From contig CAYTUK010000001.1 of NCBI GenBank assembly GCA_964441285.1, positions 124,001 through 188,000 on the forward strand: a stretch of DNA of 64,000 nt, read 5' to 3'. Positions 27,739-36,088 of the stretch are shown piece after piece. Each line of letters opens with the position of its first letter. The first letter of the stretch is position 1. The notes below the pieces were generated by a model that saw only the letters and a program-made list of their open reading frames with translations, was not told the DNA's origin and did no database searches. A program made the position numbers and the translations under genes. This DNA comes from S010-25 sp964441285. Lineage in GTDB: Bacteria > Pseudomonadota > Gammaproteobacteria > SZUA-229.

Positions 27739-29616
27739 TTATTGTCCAAACGCTGCCTTAATGTGTTGGCTAAACGGTCCAGCTTTCATGTAACCCACTA
27801 CACGATAATTTTTATGTTCACGACCATTAACACCAAAAAACATAATAGATGGTGGGCCGATGATGCCAAAGTGTCTATAGAGCTCAGTGTCTTTAGCGTC
27901 ATTTAGAGTGACATCTGCCTGCAATAAAACCACGCCTTTTAGCGCCTTTTGCACAGTGGGGTCTGAAAATGTAAGGCGTTCCATCTCTTTACAGGAAATG
28001 CACCAATCAGCATAAAAATCCAGCATGACAGGTTTTCCTGCGGTCCTGGCTTGTGCCAGTGCAGCATTGAGCCCAGAGACACCTTTTATCTGTTTAAAGT
28101 TTAAATGGGTAAGTGTCTGTTGTGATGAGGCAGTGTGGCTGGTAGCAAGACCTTTCAGAGGTTGCAGGATATCTCGATTTCCGGCAGCTAAACCAATGAT
28201 AATAATGACACCATAAATTAACAGGAGTACCCCTAGACCTTTCCATAGCTTTTTCCAGCCGCTACTGCCAGTGGCCAGTGTTTCCAGTGCACCCATATAA
28301 ATAGCGGAAACAATGATTAATATAGCCCATAACGTCATGGTGGCGACGACTGGTGCAACACGCTCAAGTAACCAGATACCGAGGCCCAGTAACAGTACGC
28401 CAAAAACGGCTTTTACTGTATCCATCCAGGCACCTGCATGAGGCAGGAATTTACCTGCAGATGCGCCAATAATTAATAGTGGCGCACCCATGCCCATACT
28501 TAGCGAGAAGAGAGCCAGGCCACCAAGTACTGCGTTACCCGTATCAGCTATATAGATGAGTGCGCCGACCAGTGGTGCCGTCACGCAGGGGCCAACAATT
28601 AGTGCTGACAGAAAACCCATAACAGCAACGCCAATCATAGAACCACTTTTCTGTTTGTTGCTGGTAACAGTGAGTTTGCTCTGAATACTGGCAGGCATCT
28701 GCAATTCGTAAAAACCAAACATGGAAAAGGCCAGGGCAACAAAAATGGCAGTAAAACTACCAATTATCCAGGGATTCTGGAACCAGGCCTGAATGTTATC
28801 GCCGGATAGTCCAACCAAGATGCCAACGATGGTATAGGTCGATGCCATTGCCAGTACATAAACCAGGGATAACGAAAAGGCTTTTCGGGTGGTGATTTTT
28901 TCTCCATGACCAACAATAATGCCAGAGAGAATGGGAATCATCGGGAAAACACAGGGCGTGAAGGCGAGCAGCAAACCCGCGCCAAAGAAAATCAGTAAGG
29001 TGAGTAAAGTATTACCATTGCGTAATGTTTGCGCCATTTGATCCTGTTTGGATACTGGCCCGCTCGCATTACTTTGTGTGTTCGAGTTGCCTGGTTTGTT
29101 AGAGGTAGGGGGAATAGTTTCAGCGGCGTTTGCATTCGAAATAGGGGATAGGTTTACGGTAAATGTTCGGGTTTGCGGTGGATAACAGATACCCGAAACT
29201 TCAGAGCAGCCCTGATATTTAACCTTGAATTTGACTTCTTTGTCCGCATTACCTGTATATTGATAGGGTAAAACCACTTTCGCGAAGTGATGGTAAACGT
29301 GTAAGGTTTTATTAAAAATGGGGTCGTCTTTTGCTTCTCCTTTGGGCAGGATCAGTGATTGTGGCTTTACATCGCTTGCGCTGGTTGTAATATGCATCTT
29401 GTCACGATAAAGATAATGCCCCTTTGCAATAACCCATTGAGCAACAAATTTACCGGGCCTGGAATAGGTACTGAGTTTGTACGCCTGGTTTGGGGTCAGG
29501 ATGTTGTCCTGATTACTTTGCGTGTCAAGAAGATTTAAACTGTTGCTGGCAAAAAGCGGTAAGCTGAAGGTGATGAGTAGAAAAGCGCTCAACAGGGTTT
29601 TTTTGTTTTTTATCAT
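27739..29616 (-). CDS. dsbD: Thiol:disulfide interchange protein DsbD
   Basis: 625 residues. A signal peptide (about 1-23) leads to the periplasmic alpha domain with its cysteine pair in Gly-Cys-Ser-Glu-Val-Ser-Gly-Ile-Cys, then eight or so membrane helices (about 205-480) with Cys-Val-Phe-Pro and Gly-Pro-Cys-Val, then a thioredoxin-like gamma domain with Cys-Ile-Ser-Cys near residue 535. DsbD moves reducing power from cytosolic thioredoxin to periplasmic acceptors such as the TlpA-like protein downstream and c-type cytochrome maturation factors, which fits the cbb3 oxidase genes elsewhere in the window. Confidence 0.95.
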   Translation of the reverse strand: MIKNKKTLLSAFLLITFSLPLFASNSLNLLDTQSNQDNILTPNQAYKLSTYSRPGKFVAQWVIAKGHYLYRDKMHITTSASDVKPQSLILPKGEAKDDPIFNKTLHVYHHFAKVVLPYQYTGNADKEVKFKVKYQGCSEVSGICYPPQTRTFTVNLSPISNANAAETIPPTSNKPGNSNTQSNASGPVSKQDQMAQTLRNGNTLLTLLIFFGAGLLLAFTPCVFPMIPILSGIIVGHGEKITTRKAFSLSLVYVLAMASTYTIVGILVGLSGDNIQAWFQNPWIIGSFTAIFVALAFSMFGFYELQMPASIQSKLTVTSNKQKSGSMIGVAVMGFLSALIVGPCVTAPLVGALIYIADTGNAVLGGLALFSLSMGMGAPLLIIGASAGKFLPHAGAWMDTVKAVFGVLLLGLGIWLLERVAPVVATMTLWAILIIVSAIYMGALETLATGSSGWKKLWKGLGVLLLIYGVIIIIGLAAGNRDILQPLKGLATSHTASSQQTLTHLNFKQIKGVSGLNAALAQARTAGKPVMLDFYADWCISCKEMERLTFSDPTVQKALKGVVLLQADVTLNDAKDTELYRHFGIIGPPSIMFFGVNGREHKNYRVVGYMKAGPFSQHIKAAFGQ

Positions 29617-29870
29617 AAGTTGTTCTAATTGATTATTTCAGACATTAGTTGGATACTGCTTACTGTTTCATCCAGCACCAGCTGGTTTCTGAGTGGTGGG
29701 TTTAAACCGCTGTTTACCGTTTAACTCGGTCTACCGCTTACACAGCACTTGACTTGTAAGTTAGACAGAAAAGATACGCAGGGTTCATCTGATTTAAAGA
29801 TTAGTTAATAATACCGAGTTTTTATGTGTTTTAGCGTTTTTATCTCTAAATTTTACAGGAATATATTTAC

Positions 29871-30413
29871 ATGTTTAAAAACTGGCCCATTCTCTTTATT
29901 GTAATTCCGCTTGCCGAACTCTATTTTATGATTAAAATAGGTGAGTTGATTGGCGCTTTCTGGACGGTGGCACTGGTTTTATTCACGGCATTTATTGGTA
30001 TTAATCTGCTGCGTTATCAGGGCTTGAATATGCTGGCAAAAGCACAGCAAAATCTATCGCGTGGCATCATACCGGCGATGGAAATGATGGAAGGGATGGT
30101 GCTTGCTGTGGGTGCTGTACTGTTAATTACACCGGGGTTTATCACCGATACGCTTGGGTTTCTTTGCCTTCTTCCGATTACCCGCCGGATGATTATTCGG
30201 TATATTGTTGCCCGGACAACTGTCCATGCTAATGACCATTTCCAGTCAAATAGTTTTGATTCTTCGCAGCACCCGAAAAATTTTGGTTTTGGTGATACTC
30301 TGCCAGAGGAGGATTTTGTTGATGGGTATCAGCCCAAACAAGCAGAAAAAACCACGGGTAAAAAAGTAAAACCCGGTCGCACCATAGAAGGTGAGTGTCA
30401 CCGGGAAGACTAG
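29871..30413 (+). CDS. fxsA: FxsA family membrane protein
   Basis: 180 residues. The N-terminal 120 residues have the FxsA pattern: a first helix with Pro-Leu-Ala-Glu, Gly-x-x-Leu-x-Arg-x-Gln-Gly, and a third helix with Pro-Gly-Phe-Ile-Thr-Asp-x-x-Gly. The tail is hydrophilic. In E. coli, FxsA overproduction relieves F-plasmid exclusion of phage T7; its ordinary role is unclear. It lies just upstream of groES, a position also seen in pseudomonads. It is divergent from dsbD. Confidence 0.9.
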   Translation: MFKNWPILFIVIPLAELYFMIKIGELIGAFWTVALVLFTAFIGINLLRYQGLNMLAKAQQNLSRGIIPAMEMMEGMVLAVGAVLLITPGFITDTLGFLCLLPITRRMIIRYIVARTTVHANDHFQSNSFDSSQHPKNFGFGDTLPEEDFVDGYQPKQAEKTTGKKVKPGRTIEGECHRED

Positions 30414-30518
30414 TTTTAAGCAGCGTGATATTTTTACCTAAAATTATTATTTATCCCCTTGAATTCCTTTTTATCGGCCTCATTAGTGTTCTTAACGTAG
30501 TTTGGTGGTCGATTTACC

Positions 30519-30546
30519 TTGACTCCATCAGTTTCGTCATTATGAT
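30519..30546 (+). promoter_or_regulatory. groESL sigma-70 promoter
   Basis: TTGACT (30519-30524) and TATGAT (30541-30546) are separated by 16 bases and the -10 box touches the CIRCE operator. Transcription would begin inside the operator. I found no clear sigma-32 consensus nearby. Confidence 0.7.
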
Positions 30547-30572
30547 TAGCACTCATAATAAGAGAGTGCCAA
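30546..30572. promoter_or_regulatory. CIRCE operator (HrcA binding site) of groESL
   Basis: TTAGCACTC, nine bases, then GAGTGCCAA: one mismatch from the CIRCE consensus TTAGCACTC-N9-GAGTGCTAA. HrcA binding here would repress groESL until heat or misfolded protein titrates GroEL away from HrcA. The hrcA gene is not in this window. Confidence 0.92.
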
Positions 30573-30630
30573 TATTTGGCAATATTATCGTTATCAATTA
30601 TTTTATATATAGAAAAGAGGGTTATAAAAA

Positions 30631-30921
30631 ATGAAAATACGTCCGTTACACGACCGCGTTGTAGTTAAACGTATGGAAGAAGAACGCACCAGTGCTGGTG
30701 GCATTGTGATTCCTGATTCTGCAGCTGAAAAGCCAGTAAAAGGCAAAGTGCTGGCCGTGGGTAAAGGTAAGGCGAATGACGCTGGTGATATACACGCACT
30801 GGATGTGAAAGTTGGTGATCAGATTTTGTTTGGTAAATATTCTGGTACTGAAATTAAAATTGACGGTGATGAAGTATTAATCATGCGTGAAGAAGATATC
30901 CTGGGTGTGTTTGCAGCATAA
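30631..30921 (+). CDS. groES: Co-chaperonin GroES
   Basis: 96 residues starting Met-Lys-Ile-Arg-Pro-Leu-His-Asp-Arg-Val, with the mobile loop Glu-Glu-Arg-Thr-Ser-Ala-Gly-Gly-Ile-Val-Ile near residues 16-27 and the usual end Glu-Asp-Ile-Leu-Gly. The heptameric lid of the GroEL folding chamber. It is transcribed with groEL from the CIRCE-controlled promoter. Confidence 0.99.
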   Translation: MKIRPLHDRVVVKRMEEERTSAGGIVIPDSAAEKPVKGKVLAVGKGKANDAGDIHALDVKVGDQILFGKYSGTEIKIDGDEVLIMREEDILGVFAA

Positions 30922-30982
30922 ATAGCGTGTCCATTTAATTAATTTAAAGATCTTAATATAGAGTATTCAAGAGGAATAAAAC

Positions 30983-32626
30983 ATGTCAGCAAAAGACGTA
31001 CGTTTTGGCGATGATTCACGCAGTCGTATGGTGAAAGGGGTAAACATTCTGGCCAATGCAGTAAAAGTGACCCTTGGTCCCAAAGGCCGTAATGTTGTTT
31101 TAGAAAAATCTTTCGGTGCGCCCACCATTACTAAAGATGGTGTTTCTGTAGCCAAAGAAATTGAACTGGAGGACCGGTTCGAAAACATGGGTGCACAGAT
31201 GGTGAAGGAAGTTTCATCACAAACATCAGATATCGCTGGCGATGGTACCACAACCGCAACGGTATTGGCGCAGGGCATTGTCCGTGAAGGCATGAAGTCG
31301 GTTTCTGCCGGGATGAACCCAATGGACTTGAAACGCGGCATTGATAAAGCAGTTATTGCTGCCGTCACAGAATTAAAACGGTTGTCGAAGCCCTGTGCAG
31401 ATAACAGTGCCATTGCACAGGTCGGGACAATTTCAGCCAACTCTGATTCAAGCATTGGTGACATCATTGCTGAATCAATGGATAAAGTAGGTAAAGAAGG
31501 TGTTATTACGGTTGAAGAGGGTACCTCTTTAGAGAATGAGCTGGAAATCGTCGAAGGCATGCAATTTGATCGTGGTTATCTGTCTCCTTATTTTGTTAAC
31601 AATCAGGAACATATGAATGCTGAACTGGAAGACCCCTATGTTTTACTGTTTGACAAAAAAATTGCTAATATCCGTGAATTATTACCGACACTGGAAGCCG
31701 TAGCTAAATCAAGTCGCCCATTATTAATTGTTGCTGAAGACGTTGAAGGTGAAGCGCTGGCAACATTAGTTGTCAACAGTATGCGTGGTATCGTAAAAGT
31801 GTGTGCGGTTAAAGCTCCAGGTTTTGGCGATCGCCGTAAGGCCATGATGGAGGATCTTGCTATTCTGACTAAAGCCACTGTTATTTCTGAAGAAGTGGGA
31901 CTCTCATTAGAGAAAGCCACACTGGAAGATTTAGGTTCCGCTAAACGGATTACTGTTTCAAAAGAAAATACCGTTATTGTTGACGGTGCGGGTACAACCA
32001 AAGAAATTAAAGGCCGTGTTGATCAAATTCGTGCACAGATTGAAGATGCAACGTCTGATTACGATATAGAAAAACTGCAGGAACGTGTTGCCAAACTGGC
32101 TGGTGGTGTTGCGGTGATTAAAGTGGGCGCAGCGACTGAAATGGAGATGAAAGAGAAAAAAGCGCGGGTTGAAGATGCATTGCATGCAACCCGTGCAGCA
32201 GTCGAAGAAGGTGTTGTACCTGGTGGTGGTGTAGCGCTAATTCGTGTCTGTGCAGCGGTGGATAAAGTTGAAGGTGATAACAGTGATCAGGAAGTGGGTA
32301 TTGCTATCGCACGCCGTGCGATGGAAGATCCATTACGCCAGATTGTGACTAATGCGGGTGATGAAGCATCTGTGGTGCTTTCCAACGTCAGCGCTAAAAA
32401 AGGTAATTATGGATACAATGCGGCTACCGGTGAATATGGCGATATGATTAAAATGGGTATTATCGACCCAACAAAAGTCACGCGTACTGCATTGCAAAAT
32501 GCGGCATCTATTGCCGGACTGTTAATTACTACCGAATGTATGGTTGCTGAAATCCCTAAGGATGAGGCGGCCGCACCAATGGGTGGTGACATGGGTGGTA
32601 TGGGCGGTATGGGCGGTATGATGTAA
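30983..32626 (+). CDS. groEL: Chaperonin GroEL
   Basis: 547 residues with the nucleotide-binding Gly-Asp-Gly-Thr-Thr-Thr, the conserved Ala-Ala-Val-Glu-Glu-Gly-Val-Val-Pro-Gly-Gly-Gly-Val-Ala signature and the flexible Gly-Gly-Met repeat tail. The tetradecameric ATP-driven folding chamber. Preceded by AAGAGGA. A strong terminator follows. It is the last gene before the restriction-modification island. Confidence 0.99.
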   Translation: MSAKDVRFGDDSRSRMVKGVNILANAVKVTLGPKGRNVVLEKSFGAPTITKDGVSVAKEIELEDRFENMGAQMVKEVSSQTSDIAGDGTTTATVLAQGIVREGMKSVSAGMNPMDLKRGIDKAVIAAVTELKRLSKPCADNSAIAQVGTISANSDSSIGDIIAESMDKVGKEGVITVEEGTSLENELEIVEGMQFDRGYLSPYFVNNQEHMNAELEDPYVLLFDKKIANIRELLPTLEAVAKSSRPLLIVAEDVEGEALATLVVNSMRGIVKVCAVKAPGFGDRRKAMMEDLAILTKATVISEEVGLSLEKATLEDLGSAKRITVSKENTVIVDGAGTTKEIKGRVDQIRAQIEDATSDYDIEKLQERVAKLAGGVAVIKVGAATEMEMKEKKARVEDALHATRAAVEEGVVPGGGVALIRVCAAVDKVEGDNSDQEVGIAIARRAMEDPLRQIVTNAGDEASVVLSNVSAKKGNYGYNAATGEYGDMIKMGIIDPTKVTRTALQNAASIAGLLITTECMVAEIPKDEAAAPMGGDMGGMGGMGGMM

Positions 32627-32665
32627 TCATCATGTAACCATTTCATTCGCATTCATTGCGTTTCA

Positions 32666-32699
32666 AAAGCCCGCAAGCCATTGGTTTGTGGGCTTTTTT
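32666..32699 (+). terminator. groESL terminator
   Basis: AAAGCCCGCAAGCC pairs with GGTTTGTGGGCTTT (14 pairs, two G-U) around an ATT loop and runs into TTTTTT. A textbook intrinsic terminator 40 bases after the groEL stop. Confidence 0.93.
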
Positions 32700-32819
32700 G
32701 TTGACTAATCATTTCATTTTGCATCTGCTTATCCTCTCCTAGTTGGAGTGTATGATAAACAGTTACACAGATTTATTTACAGTCTCCATTACAGTTAAAA
32801 TTTTTTGCCCTCTCAAATG

Positions 32820-32834
32820 CCTGTACTGTACAGG
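32820..32834. promoter_or_regulatory. 15-bp perfect palindrome, candidate operator of the hsd island
   Basis: CCTGTACTGTACAGG has 7-bp arms around one base and lies 30 bases upstream of the candidate -35 box. It is a likely site for a dimeric regulator, possibly the small HTH protein or a host factor. It is too short for the CTGT-N8-ACAG SOS box. Confidence 0.5.
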
Positions 32835-32863
32835 GCTGTAACTCCCTCGCCGTCATTACTTAC

Positions 32864-32893
32864 TTGACAGACAGATCTTTTCTTGTGTAAATT
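32864..32893 (+). promoter_or_regulatory. Candidate sigma-70 promoter for the HTH-hsd operon
   Basis: TTGACA at 32864-32869 and TAAATT at 32888-32893 are spaced 18 bases, with TG just before the -10. Spacing is slightly long and the -10 is imperfect. Confidence 0.5.
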
Positions 32894-32950
32894 TGTACAT
32901 AACGGTATTATTTCGACACGAATATTTAATCTTATACAAGTATCTTAATT

Positions 32951-33142
32951 ATGACTGATCAAATATTAACCATAAAAGAGGTGGCTGATTACCTCAAAGT
33001 GAATGAGCGAACGGTTTATCGCATGGCGACTGCCAAGAAAATACCCGCCTTTAAAGTCGGGGGATCTTGGCGAATAAAACAAACTGAATTAGAGCAATGG
33101 ATACAGGAACAACATAATCAATCGGGTGAACAGGAAGATTAG
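32951..33142 (+). CDS. Small excisionase/MerR-type helix-turn-helix protein
   Basis: 63 residues, almost entirely one DNA-binding domain: Leu-Thr-Ile-Lys-Glu-Val-Ala-Asp-Tyr-Leu-Lys-Val then Arg-Thr-Val-Tyr-Arg and a Phe-Lys-Val-Gly-Gly-Ser-Trp-Arg-Ile wing, as in HTH_17/excisionase-family proteins. Small genes of this type often sit in front of type I restriction operons. It could control hsd expression through the upstream palindrome; no integrase is nearby, so an excision role is less likely. Confidence 0.85.
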   Translation: MTDQILTIKEVADYLKVNERTVYRMATAKKIPAFKVGGSWRIKQTELEQWIQEQHNQSGEQED

Positions 33143-33235
33143 TTTACTGGAGCTATGCTATCTAATCCCACAATAAAGGCTTACAGAAATTTCTCTGCAT
33201 AGCGATGAAGCACATATTTAAACAGGAATGACAGC

Positions 33236-34795
33236 ATGACAAGTACCCAACAGCGCAACGAACTACAACGCCAAATTTGGCAGATTGCGAATGATGTTCG
33301 TGGCGCAGTCGATGGCTGGGATTTTAAGCAATATGTATTAGGTACCTTGTTTTACCGCTTTATTAGCGAAAATTTTGCCGCCTACATTGAAGGCGGTGAT
33401 GACAGCATCAACTATGCCGAGCTTGATAATGATGTGATCACCGATGACATTAAAGACGATGCCATTAAAACCAAAGGCTACTTCATATACCCCAAAGAGC
33501 TATTCGTTAACATAGCCGCAGGCGCTAACACCAACGAAAGCTTAAATACCGATTTAGCCGCACTATTTACCGCTATTGAAAGTTCGGCTAATGGCTACCC
33601 GTCTGAGCCCGATATCAAAGGCCTGTTTGCCGATTTTGATACCACCAGTAACCGCCTGGGTAACACCGTTGTGGATAAAAATACGCGTTTGGCTGCGGTA
33701 CTAAAAGGCGTGGCGGGACTTAGCTTTGGCAATTTCCAGGGCCAGTTTCAAGACAATCAAATCGACCTGTTTGGCGATGCCTACGAATTTTTAATCTCAA
33801 ACTACGCCGCCAATGCCGGTAAATCCGGCGGCGAGTTTTTCACCCCGCAACACGTCTCCAAATTGATTGCCCAGCTCTCCATGCACAAGCAAACCAGTGT
33901 CAATAAAATTTTTGATCCGGCCTGCGGTTCCGGCTCCTTGCTGCTGCAAGCCAAAAAACACTTTGAAGCGCATATTATTGAAGACGGCTTTTATGGACAG
34001 GAGATCAATCACACCACCTACAACCTGGCGCGTATGAACATGTTTTTGCACAACATCAACTACGACAAGTTCAATATTCAGCTGGGCAATACCTTAATTG
34101 ATCCGCATTTTGGTGATGACAAACCCTTTGATGCCATCGTCTCCAACCCGCCGTACTCGGTGAAGTGGAAAGGCAGCGATGACCCCACCCTGATTAACGA
34201 TGAACGCTTTGCCCCCGCCGGTGTGTTAGCGCCCAAATCCAAAGCCGACTTTGCCTTTGTGCTGCATGCCTTAAGCTATCTTTCAGCCAAAGGCCGTGCC
34301 GCCATTGTCTGCTTTCCCGGTATTTTTTACCGCGGCGGTGCGGAAAAGAAAATCCGCCAATACCTGATCGATAACAATTTTGTCGAAACCGTTATCTCAC
34401 TCGCGCCCAATCTGTTTTTCGGCACCACCATCGCCGTCAATATACTGGTGCTGTCCAAACACAAAACCGACACCAGCACCCAGTTTATTGATGCCAGCGG
34501 TGAGGGTTACTTCAAAAAAGCCACCAACACCAATATCCTTACCGATCAGCACATCGAACAAATCATGCAAGCCTTCGATAGCAAAGCTAATGTTGAATAT
34601 TTTGCTGAATCGGTAGATAACGACAAGATAGCCGAGAACGATTACAACCTATCGGTCAGCAGCTATGTTGAAGCCAAAGACACCCGCGAGGTGATTGATA
34701 TTACCCAGCTCAATGCCGAGCTTAAAACCACGGTAGCGAAAATTGACAAGCTACGTATAGATATTGATGCCATTGTGGCGGAGATTGAGGCATGA
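33236..34795 (+). CDS. hsdM: Type I restriction-modification system DNA methyltransferase subunit HsdM
   Basis: 519 residues. An N-terminal helical HsdM domain, then Gly-Glu-Phe-Phe-Thr-Pro-Gln at 199-205, SAM motif Asp-Pro-Ala-Cys-Gly-Ser-Gly-Ser at 227-234 and catalytic Asn-Pro-Pro-Tyr at 304-307 for N6-adenine methylation. It works as M2S with HsdS and as the core of R2M2S with HsdR. The stop overlaps the hsdS start (ATGA). By eye the gene uses more GCC, ACC and AAC codons than the neighbouring housekeeping genes, which fits horizontal arrival. AGGAATGA precedes the ATG. Confidence 0.96.
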   Translation: MTSTQQRNELQRQIWQIANDVRGAVDGWDFKQYVLGTLFYRFISENFAAYIEGGDDSINYAELDNDVITDDIKDDAIKTKGYFIYPKELFVNIAAGANTNESLNTDLAALFTAIESSANGYPSEPDIKGLFADFDTTSNRLGNTVVDKNTRLAAVLKGVAGLSFGNFQGQFQDNQIDLFGDAYEFLISNYAANAGKSGGEFFTPQHVSKLIAQLSMHKQTSVNKIFDPACGSGSLLLQAKKHFEAHIIEDGFYGQEINHTTYNLARMNMFLHNINYDKFNIQLGNTLIDPHFGDDKPFDAIVSNPPYSVKWKGSDDPTLINDERFAPAGVLAPKSKADFAFVLHALSYLSAKGRAAIVCFPGIFYRGGAEKKIRQYLIDNNFVETVISLAPNLFFGTTIAVNILVLSKHKTDTSTQFIDASGEGYFKKATNTNILTDQHIEQIMQAFDSKANVEYFAESVDNDKIAENDYNLSVSSYVEAKDTREVIDITQLNAELKTTVAKIDKLRIDIDAIVAEIEA

Positions 34796-36072
34796 GTGAT
34801 GTGAGCTTTATGGAGAAGTTGCTGGATGGGGTTGAGGTTGAGGTAGAGTGGATGGCCTTGGGGGATGATCGCGTTGGTAAATTCACACGTGGCGGCGGGT
34901 TGCAGAAAAAGGACTTTGTTGAAGAGGGTGTTGGCTGCATTCACTATGGACAAATTTATACCCACTACGGAACCTTTGCTTACACGACTAAGGCATTTGT
35001 CACAGAAGAATTTGCTAAGAAAGCTCGCAAAGCAAAGAGTGGCGATTTGGTGATCGCGACAACAAGCGAAACCGATGAAGATGTCTGCAAAGCAGTTGCT
35101 TGGTTAGGTGATGATGATATTGCCATTAGCAGTGATGCTTGTTTTTACTCGCATAAACTTAACCCGAAATACGTTTCTTATTTTTTCCAGACTGATCAAT
35201 TCCAGAAACAAAAGAGACCGTATATTACAGGTGCAAAAGTTAGGCGAGTAAATGCAGATAGTTTAGCCAAAATAAAAATCCCCATCCCCTGCCCAAACAA
35301 CCCAAAAAAATCACTCGAAATCCAAACAGAAATCGTCCGCATTCTGGACACCTTCACCGAGCTGACCACCGAGCTGACCACCGAGCTGACCACCGAGCTT
35401 AGCGCACGGAAAAAACAATACAATTACTATCGCGACCAGTTGTTAAGCTTTGAAGAAGGGGAAGTTGAGTGGAAGAGTTTAAGTGAGGTTGCGGAGTATT
35501 CTAAAACGCGCATTAACTTTGAAGAACTTGATGAAGCCAATTATGTAGGTGTTGAAAATCTTTTGCAAAATCGTTTAGGCAAAACAGAATCTAGTCGCGT
35601 CCCAGAAAAAGGTAATCTTACTCAGTATAGCGAACAAGATATTTTAATTGGCAATATTCGCCCTTACTTAAAAAAGATATGGCACGCAGATCGAATTGGT
35701 GGAACAAATGGCGATGTACTAGTTATTCATACAACCGACAATGCTGTAAATCCTCGATATTTGTATCAAGTTTTAGCAGATGACAGATTTTTTGAATACA
35801 ACATGCAACATGCTAAGGGTGCTAAAATGCCCCGCGGAAATAAAGCCAAAATAATGGAATACCCAACCCCAATCCCATACCCTAACGATCCAGAAAAATC
35901 GCTTGCCGAACAAGCACGCATCGTCTCCATCTTAGACAAGTTCGATGCTTTAACCAATTCCATCAGCGAAGGCTTACCCCGCGAAATTGAACTGCGCCAA
36001 AAGCAATACGAGTATTACCGCGATCAGCTGTTGAGCTTTCCCAATTCCCCTCCTCTGGAGGGGTGCCCGTAG
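34792..36072 (+). CDS. hsdS: Type I restriction-modification specificity subunit HsdS
   Basis: 426 residues with two target-recognition half-domains, each ending in a conserved helix. The two helix ends are near-identical (Lys-Gln-Tyr-x-Tyr-Tyr-Arg-Asp-Gln-Leu-Leu-Ser-Phe, near residues 207 and 402). Between the halves, Thr-Glu-Leu-Thr is tandemly repeated, as listed separately. The last eleven residues (Pro-Asn-Ser-Pro-Pro-Leu-Glu-Gly-Cys-Pro) and the stop codon come from the left inverted repeat of the DUF559 cassette, so the native C-terminus has probably been replaced after the conserved helix. HsdS sets the bipartite DNA target for methylation and cutting. Confidence 0.95.
   Translation: MSDVSFMEKLLDGVEVEVEWMALGDDRVGKFTRGGGLQKKDFVEEGVGCIHYGQIYTHYGTFAYTTKAFVTEEFAKKARKAKSGDLVIATTSETDEDVCKAVAWLGDDDIAISSDACFYSHKLNPKYVSYFFQTDQFQKQKRPYITGAKVRRVNADSLAKIKIPIPCPNNPKKSLEIQTEIVRILDTFTELTTELTTELTTELSARKKQYNYYRDQLLSFEEGEVEWKSLSEVAEYSKTRINFEELDEANYVGVENLLQNRLGKTESSRVPEKGNLTQYSEQDILIGNIRPYLKKIWHADRIGGTNGDVLVIHTTDNAVNPRYLYQVLADDRFFEYNMQHAKGAKMPRGNKAKIMEYPTPIPYPNDPEKSLAEQARIVSILDKFDALTNSISEGLPREIELRQKQYEYYRDQLLSFPNSPPLEGCP
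35356..35399 (+). repeat. 12-bp tandem repeat in the HsdS central spacer
   Basis: Three perfect copies of ACCGAGCTGACC (35356-35391) and a partial fourth (ACCGAGCT). Each unit encodes Thr-Glu-Leu-Thr in frame. In the EcoR124 family, gain or loss of an equivalent four-residue repeat (Thr-Ala-Glu-Leu) changes the spacing between the two half-sites of the target. Confidence 0.93.
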
Positions 36073-36088
36073 GGCGGGGTGGTTCTTT
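36044..36088 (+). repeat. Left inverted repeat of the DUF559 cassette
   Basis: 45 bases containing two tandem hairpins: CCCCTCC-TCT-GGAGGGG (36047-36063) and GCCC-GTA-GGGC (36065-36075). It matches the reverse complement of the right repeat at about 42 of 46 positions. It spans the hsdS stop and ends right at the DUF559 start codon. Confidence 0.85.

Larger units (their letters stand above)
32700..32950. other. Leader region of the restriction-modification island
   Basis: No gene is visible between the groESL terminator and the small HTH gene. The region contains a 15-bp palindrome and a candidate promoter (listed separately). No tRNA or attachment-site repeat was recognised at this island edge. 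Confidence 0.5.

Noticed and set aside
29641..29690. Further copy of the palindromic repeat upstream of dsbD
   Set aside because: GGATAC and TTTCATCC fragments are present, but neither end motif is complete; similarity is too weak.
30395..30634. 79-codon frame between fxsA and groES
   Set aside because: It runs through the groESL promoter and CIRCE operator and has no family features; it is a chance frame.
30967..31560. 197-codon frame on the minus strand inside groEL
   Set aside because: Ser/Ile-rich antisense shadow of the groEL coding sequence with no recognisable domain.
32820..32834. SOS box before the hsd island
   Set aside because: The CTGT and ACAG parts are only 5 bases apart, not 8, so it does not fit the gammaproteobacterial LexA site.
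35356..35399. CRISPR-like repeat
   Set aside because: Units are 12 bases, contiguous and in frame within hsdS; there are no spacers.
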